Assembly (NCBI GenBank): GCA_032622095.1
Contig: CP136063.1
Span: 69,539,980 to 69,603,979, forward strand
DNA from: Siphonodentalium dalli
Lineage: Eukaryota; Mollusca; Scaphopoda; Gadilida; Siphonodentaliidae
DNA: 64,000 nucleotides
Direction: 5' to 3'
This document shows, one piece after another, positions 59,791-64,000 of the stretch (its first letter is position 1; every line of letters begins with the position of its first letter). The notes beneath the pieces are model-generated. The model saw only the letters and a program-made list of their open reading frames with translations, was not told the origin of the DNA and did not search any database. The position numbers and the translations under genes are program-made.

Positions 59791-60007
59791 CTAAAAATAG
59801 CCTTCCATCCAGGATGGGATCTGCCAGTGACCTGAAGATGAGTTTTTTTTTTTGGTCGATGTTTCAGATTTAGGTGAGCCTCATGGTCACTAGTAACTAT
59901 TTTTGAAAAGTTGTGTTTGTAAATACGGAAATTTGGAATGGATATCTTATGAAAGTTTAGGAAAAGTTGAATCGGCCATGATATTACTGAGTACTGTAGG
60001 ATCAAAG

Positions 60008-60295
60008 AATATCATTGGAACCGGCTCAATGAACACATTGTGATGGTTATAGTTATGCCCTGTGCCAATGCATTCTCTTATATATGCGAGTCGACCATAG
60101 GTCGCCTCGCATATATAAGAGAATGCATTGGCCTAAAAAAAACCTATTTTTTAAACACTTTACCATTTTTTCTTACATTCTTTAACAATTTTATAATTTT
60201 TAATGTGTTAAGCCAATGCATTCTCTTATATATGCGAGGCGACCTATGGTCGACTCGCATATATAAGAGAATGCATTGGCACAGGGCCGTTCTGT
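60008..60295. mobile_element. TTAA MITE with double hairpin cassette, copy 5 (both ends lost)
   Basis: Contains ATATCATTGGAACCGGCTC, both hairpins in the usual order and the AT-rich spacer. The left end starts inside the element and the right end stops after GGGCCGTTCTGTT, so neither terminus nor TTAA flank remains. Confidence 0.8.
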
Positions 60296-60435
60296 TTACA
60301 GGATGTTCCACGGAGGGTACCAACAATGATGTGTTGCATTTGTGCTAACGCGGGGGTAAATGAATGTTTTTAGTTTGGATTGAACATTGGCACGGAACGT
60401 CAACAACACAAAAAGAACATCCCGGCTTGACTGAT

Positions 60436-61620
60436 TCATTGGGACAATGGATACCGGTATTTCTCTGTGGCAAATACTTCAGCCCACCATTGTACTATCT
60501 TCCCTTCTTTATAGTCATAATCTGGCAGACTTCCATCGATTTGGTAGGCCCTAATCTCAGTGGATATTCCATCATGATCAGCATCTGTTAGAAAATTCTC
60601 CAAATGTTTTGAAAGCCCTTCTAGTCCAATCCCTGTAAGGTGATGCGGTCTTACCAGTGGGTCAATGCATGAAAGAGTTTTTAGAATGTCACTGTTTGGG
60701 TAGCTTTTTCTGCATATATCCCGCACAATTAATGTAAGCACCTTCAACAATCGCCTTAAACTCTTCCACCTGCGAGTCATTCTCTTCAAGCTTTGCAATG
60801 ATTTTCCTGGCCTTGTTTCCATGGTACATATTCCGGTCATTAAGATTTTTCTTGTCAGTCATGTTCAACTTTTTCAAAAACTTTGTCGACTTCCCGGATA
60901 TAATTTTTTTATGAAACAGCCTACAGGAAAGAAATTGCTTGAAGGTGTCCAGCTGTTTATCGTGCAATTGGTGAACCAAAGTGTCCTTAGTTGAAATAAG
61001 CAGACGTATGCTCCCAATATACTCAGAACACTTGCATACATGTCTATCATAAACAGACAGCCAGCGATGTTTTATAAACCTCTCTGGCATAGTAGCTCTG
61101 ACTCCAACTATATCACATATTGTTTTTAGAAGCTCTCGCAGATCTCATGATGACCATTTAAAATCAGAGTAGATGTAAGAAACAGCCTTTCCAGATAATT
61201 TTCAAATGAGGCACAGAATCGCTTACAGCAGTTATGTATATGGTGACAAGAATCACCATCAATGTCCAATAAATGTTGAGCTTTCCCACTTCCAACACGC
61301 TGCTCAAAACCAGATTTTGAACAGCGCATTACATTGCACGTGTCAAGGAGAATTGAAACACAATTCTTCCAAGGTATATGCTGGTTGTCAAAGAGATCAC
61401 ACACATTGTAAATAGAAAAAGCATTCACCTTAATAACTTCCACTGACCAGAGATGCTCAACTCTAACCTTTCCATCTGAATAGTATGATGTTAAAATGGT
61501 TAACATCCGCTTCAGATTTTTTCTGGTACTCTCATTGATGTTGAGTGAGAAAGGGAACTTTTGTAAATGACTCAGTCTCTTCTGTAAAGCTTTTTCCTAA
61601 CCCATATGTTAATTTGTAAG
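60436..61620 (-). pseudogene. hAT-like transposase-family gene, copy B
   Basis: On the minus strand: KFPFSLNINESTRKNLKRML, KVRVEHLWSVEVIKVNAFSI, ILLDTCNVMRCSKSGFEQRV, HLLDIDGDSCHHIHNCCKRF; then, after a frameshift and a TGA, DLRELLKTICDIVGVRATMP and ERFIKHRWLSVYDR; then GAYINCAGYMQKKLPK and a C-terminal part DPLVRPHHLTGIGLEGLSKH ... IRAYQIDGSLPDYDYKEGKI VQWWAEVF. The conserved blocks (DSCHHIHN, RWLSVYD, WW) fit a hAT-related family common in invertebrates. The catalytic triad was not assigned. It is better preserved than copy A but still broken; B lacks part of the region after RWLSVYD. Confidence 0.65.
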
Positions 61621-61922
61621 AAGCTGTCGTTCTATCCATTGTCATCATGCTGAGTGTTGCCTTGTCTCTTGATGTTGTCAGACACAGCTTCACCAGTGTT
61701 GGTGCCAGCGATAGAGGCAGGGAGTGGTCGGCGATGACACCGAGGATGAGAGCCTGGAAGATAACAAGTGATTCAAAGTTAGCAATGGGAAATTTAACTA
61801 CAGGTAACCGTATATTTAATATTCGCTACGGTAACATATACATGTATAATATGATAGGAAGGCAACAATTGTTTGTTTATTTTGGAAAACACCAATGCAT
61901 TTCAATGGTATTAAATTATCTT
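61621..61922. other. Intergenic, no gene seen
   Basis: Spacer between the hAT-like gene and the split exon; no supported feature. Confidence 0.35.
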
Positions 61923-62653
61923 TGACTTTCACAAATTGCTAATAATGGTCCTGAATTGTGGATTTCAACACCACCAATGGCTACAGATTGTGTGTGATAC
62001 CATTCATCTGCATTCCCTTCCAGATGAATAGCAAGAAAAATGCCCACTTTTGGATTGTGACTCCTTTGAACATTGAGTTTATGCTGGCTTTCGGGCACAC
62101 CTAGTGGTGATCCAGCGACCCGATAGTCAACTTGACGAGTTAATCAAGACTCACGCCAGGTTCATCGGATATCATAAATATCTGATCAATCTTCCCATGA
62201 ACGAGTGTAACATACTCAGCTACTGGAAATATTTTAATATACGAGAGTATTAATGCAGTATTTATATTGATGAAAACATTTCATGTAGGTTTTATGTTTG
62301 CTGTTTCAAAACAGTTTTGCTGTGTGTTTTGATATGTTTTCTATGTGTTTGCACAATGGTCAGTTTCTAAATGGTTCTGCCCCAATTGAGCACTCCCGCT
62401 CTGATTTGGGTGTTTTTATTTGTATATATATATTTTGTTTCATTTTGGTCAAATTCACTGTCATTTCTATTCACAGTTGCTTCACTCGATTTCGATATTC
62501 TGTTTCTTCTCGTCGTGTTTTCTAAACGACGTTAAACCTCAATCAATCCAGATGAATAGCAAATATCTTCTTTCGGACATCATCAGGAGTCTGGGAAAAA
62601 TCCCGAATCTGCTCAGGTTTTCTGAGCCAGGCTTTTTGCCTGAGAGTTGTTTC
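61923..62653 (-). pseudogene. Unknown exon split by a retroposon
   Basis: After an acceptor-like AAAGTTTTCAG (AG at 62655-62654) the frame reads ETTLRQKAWLRKPEQIRDFS, QTPDDVRKKIFAIHLEGN and, once the insertion and one target duplication are removed, ADEWYHTQSVAIGGVEIHNS to a stop at about 61923. The frame is open across the repaired junction, supporting it as former coding sequence. The L-x-G-x-A-x-x-W-Y pattern is reminiscent of retroelement Gag, but I cannot assign it. Confidence 0.4.
62035..62546 (+). mobile_element. Retroposon with 16-bp target duplication
   Basis: Flanked by TCCAGATGAATAGCAA at 62019-62034 and 62547-62562. The 3' end is GACGTTAAACCTCAATCAA; GACGTTAAAC followed by an ATCA-type tail is common to many molluscan SINEs and their partner LINEs. 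The 5' part shows no clear tRNA promoter boxes and no reverse transcriptase, so it may be a SINE or a 5'-truncated LINE. Confidence 0.72.
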
Positions 62654-62777
62654 CTGAAAACTTTGGTATTGAAAACTCATGCGTATGTATGTCTTTGTTG
62701 ATTGTTTAGATGTGGAGCTGACGATGGTGGTGGTGATAATCGTGATGACGCCGAATTAAAATCCGATGGTTTTGGTT

Positions 62778-63933
62778 TTATAGAATGGTCATCATCTGAG
62801 TCATTACAATGATGACTTCTGGCATACGTTGTCGGTCGCTGAATCTGCTAAAAAACTTTTTTGTTGGGTTTACTGATAATGTGGGTTGAATTTGCCACGG
62901 TGGGGGTATGCTAGCACGCGAGTGAACACCTCTTGTAAAATTCGGTTTTGAAGCTAATCTTTTGAAATGATCAAATATTTGTTCTCTCAGCAAAGTGAGA
63001 GTACCATTTGATATGACAGGAGATAACATGATATGAATTATACGTATTGTACTTTGTTTGAGTCTAGAATCATCTGATCTTAGAACTGCTGGTGATAGGT
63101 CTGTCGGCTTATCCTTTTTGTAAAAAAGGGGGGAGTTTTTCATTCTGTTGTTGAAACTTACTATGTCAAGATTATTTATGCTTGATCTCATGTCGCAGCA
63201 CACCTTCATACATTATGTGCATGATATCTTGTGGCATCATTTGAGTGACATCAAGACCAGGACATTCTGTGAGAATACTACGATCATTTATGCCATAGAC
63301 TATTTGCAGATGTTTCTTCATTTGAATAGATGCTGCCTGTTCTATTTCAGTGCATTGAAGTAGGTGTGTCTCCAAACATCGTGATTTGAACATCGGTTCA
63401 ACACAAAATAACTGCATGGTCTCAACAGTGCAATCGCAGTTCCTGCATTTTGAGAATGCACCACCACTGATGGCTTGCTGGTGTGTCAGTTACGACAGCA
63501 AGTAATGCTCCTTTGATGGTTACCGTAATTCCGTTACATAAACAGAATTCAAAACCATCTCACAGCTTCTTCAGATCATCAATCAAAGGCTTCAGAACTT
63601 GATTCATGCCATATTTTGAAATATTTTTTGAATCAGTTATAATTAAAAGATGGATTGTTGCCATCTTTGAACGATATTTGATATATTCAGATTTGCAATG
63701 GAGAAGTAAAACATACCAAGCTTGTGCACGGATGCTTTGGTACCAATTGGATTGCACACATCAATTTTGTCGTAATACAAAATAATTGATAAGGAATTTT
63801 CCAGTGATAGAAGCGGATGCTTCAACATTATTTCTCCGTTACAAAAATCCTTCAGATAACTGGATGAGTGAGGTGATGTAAAATGATGAAGCAACAGTTG
63901 CCGAATCTTTTTGTTTCTCATCCAATTCTTCAA
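62778..63933 (-). pseudogene. EnSpm/CACTA-like transposase remnant
   Basis: From the right: ENSLSIILYYDKIDVCNPIG, TKASVHKLGMFYFSIANL, then with frame shifts KYRSKMATIHLLIITDSK, GITVTIKGALLAVVTDTPAS, KCRNCDCTVETMQLFC, FKSRCLETHLLQC, YGINDRSIL and PGLDVTQMMPQDIMHIMYEG. The order (Y.D..E.CNP.G....H....FY..L.N, then a DTPAS-type motif, a CRxC cluster, then a PxDxMHxxxEG motif) is that of the En/Spm-like transposases found in animals. Several frameshifts and a stop after RHEIKHK make it non-functional; the upstream part lies beyond the window. Confidence 0.65.
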
Positions 63934-64000
63934 TGTTTCTACTATCCGTATATAGTAAAAATGTACTGGTACTGATGTAATAACAGACTTGGCCTTGACT

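Noticed and set aside
24512-60348. Many ORFs encoding MRVDHRSPRIYKRMHW or its antisense version
   Set aside because: They are translations of the hairpin cassette, on both strands, at every copy. Not genes.

Overview
This is an AT-rich, gene-poor stretch of an animal nuclear genome, most likely a marine lophotrochozoan and probably a bivalve mollusc. That reading rests on the repeats: three families that start with a terminal hairpin (AGCTCACC..., AGCTCAAC..., ACCATAGTATGG...), carry a CGTCCGTCC microsatellite and have a core of roughly 120-165 bp degenerate tandem units. This resembles the pearl/Helentron-derived elements known from bivalves. The species is inference; exon-sized reading frames, splice signals and a seven-helix receptor show that it is eukaryotic.

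Layout. 1-7065 is a large imperfect palindrome centred near 3042, invaded by hairpin/tandem-repeat elements. 8085-9396 is such an element. 10855-11882 (hAT) and 17038-18127 (hAT, perfect 8-bp target duplication, inside an ORF) hold or neighbour mariner-type palindromes. 18897-19107 is a THAP-domain exon. 21730-22170 and 38309-40500 are decayed Ty3-like gag regions. 24277, 25268, 32518, 39068, 47539 and 54041 are TTAA-flanked MITEs, most of them carrying the same hairpin. 26992-33552 is a decayed hAT-like gene split by a 4.16-kb pogo-like transposon with an intact 629-residue DD35D transposase (29267-31156) and by a TTAA MITE. 35639-37873 is a long-TIR element with a hairpin just outside each end. 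41882-42628 and 46437-46720 are minisatellites. 43880-46270 is a second AGCTCAAC element. 47199-48706 is an orphan class A GPCR broken by a MITE together with a 146-bp duplication. 49893-51281 is a head-to-tail pair of Helitron-like elements. 54764-55342 and 40646-41158 are further TTAA MITEs. 60436-61620 is a second hAT-like gene. 61923-62653 is an exon split by a retroposon with a 16-bp target duplication. 62778-63933 is a decayed EnSpm/CACTA-like transposase running towards the window end.

How it fits together. Almost everything recognisable is mobile DNA, much of it nested. In several places the host sequence reads continuously once the insertion is removed, which fixes element ends exactly and gives a relative order of events. 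The most unusual items are: a palindromic cassette shared by different TTAA MITE families; the GPCR interruption in which one MITE end was replaced by a 146-bp copy of the exon; and two unrelated perfect hairpins sitting 3 nt outside both ends of one long-TIR element. The only clear host-type gene is the GPCR, and in this assembly it is broken.
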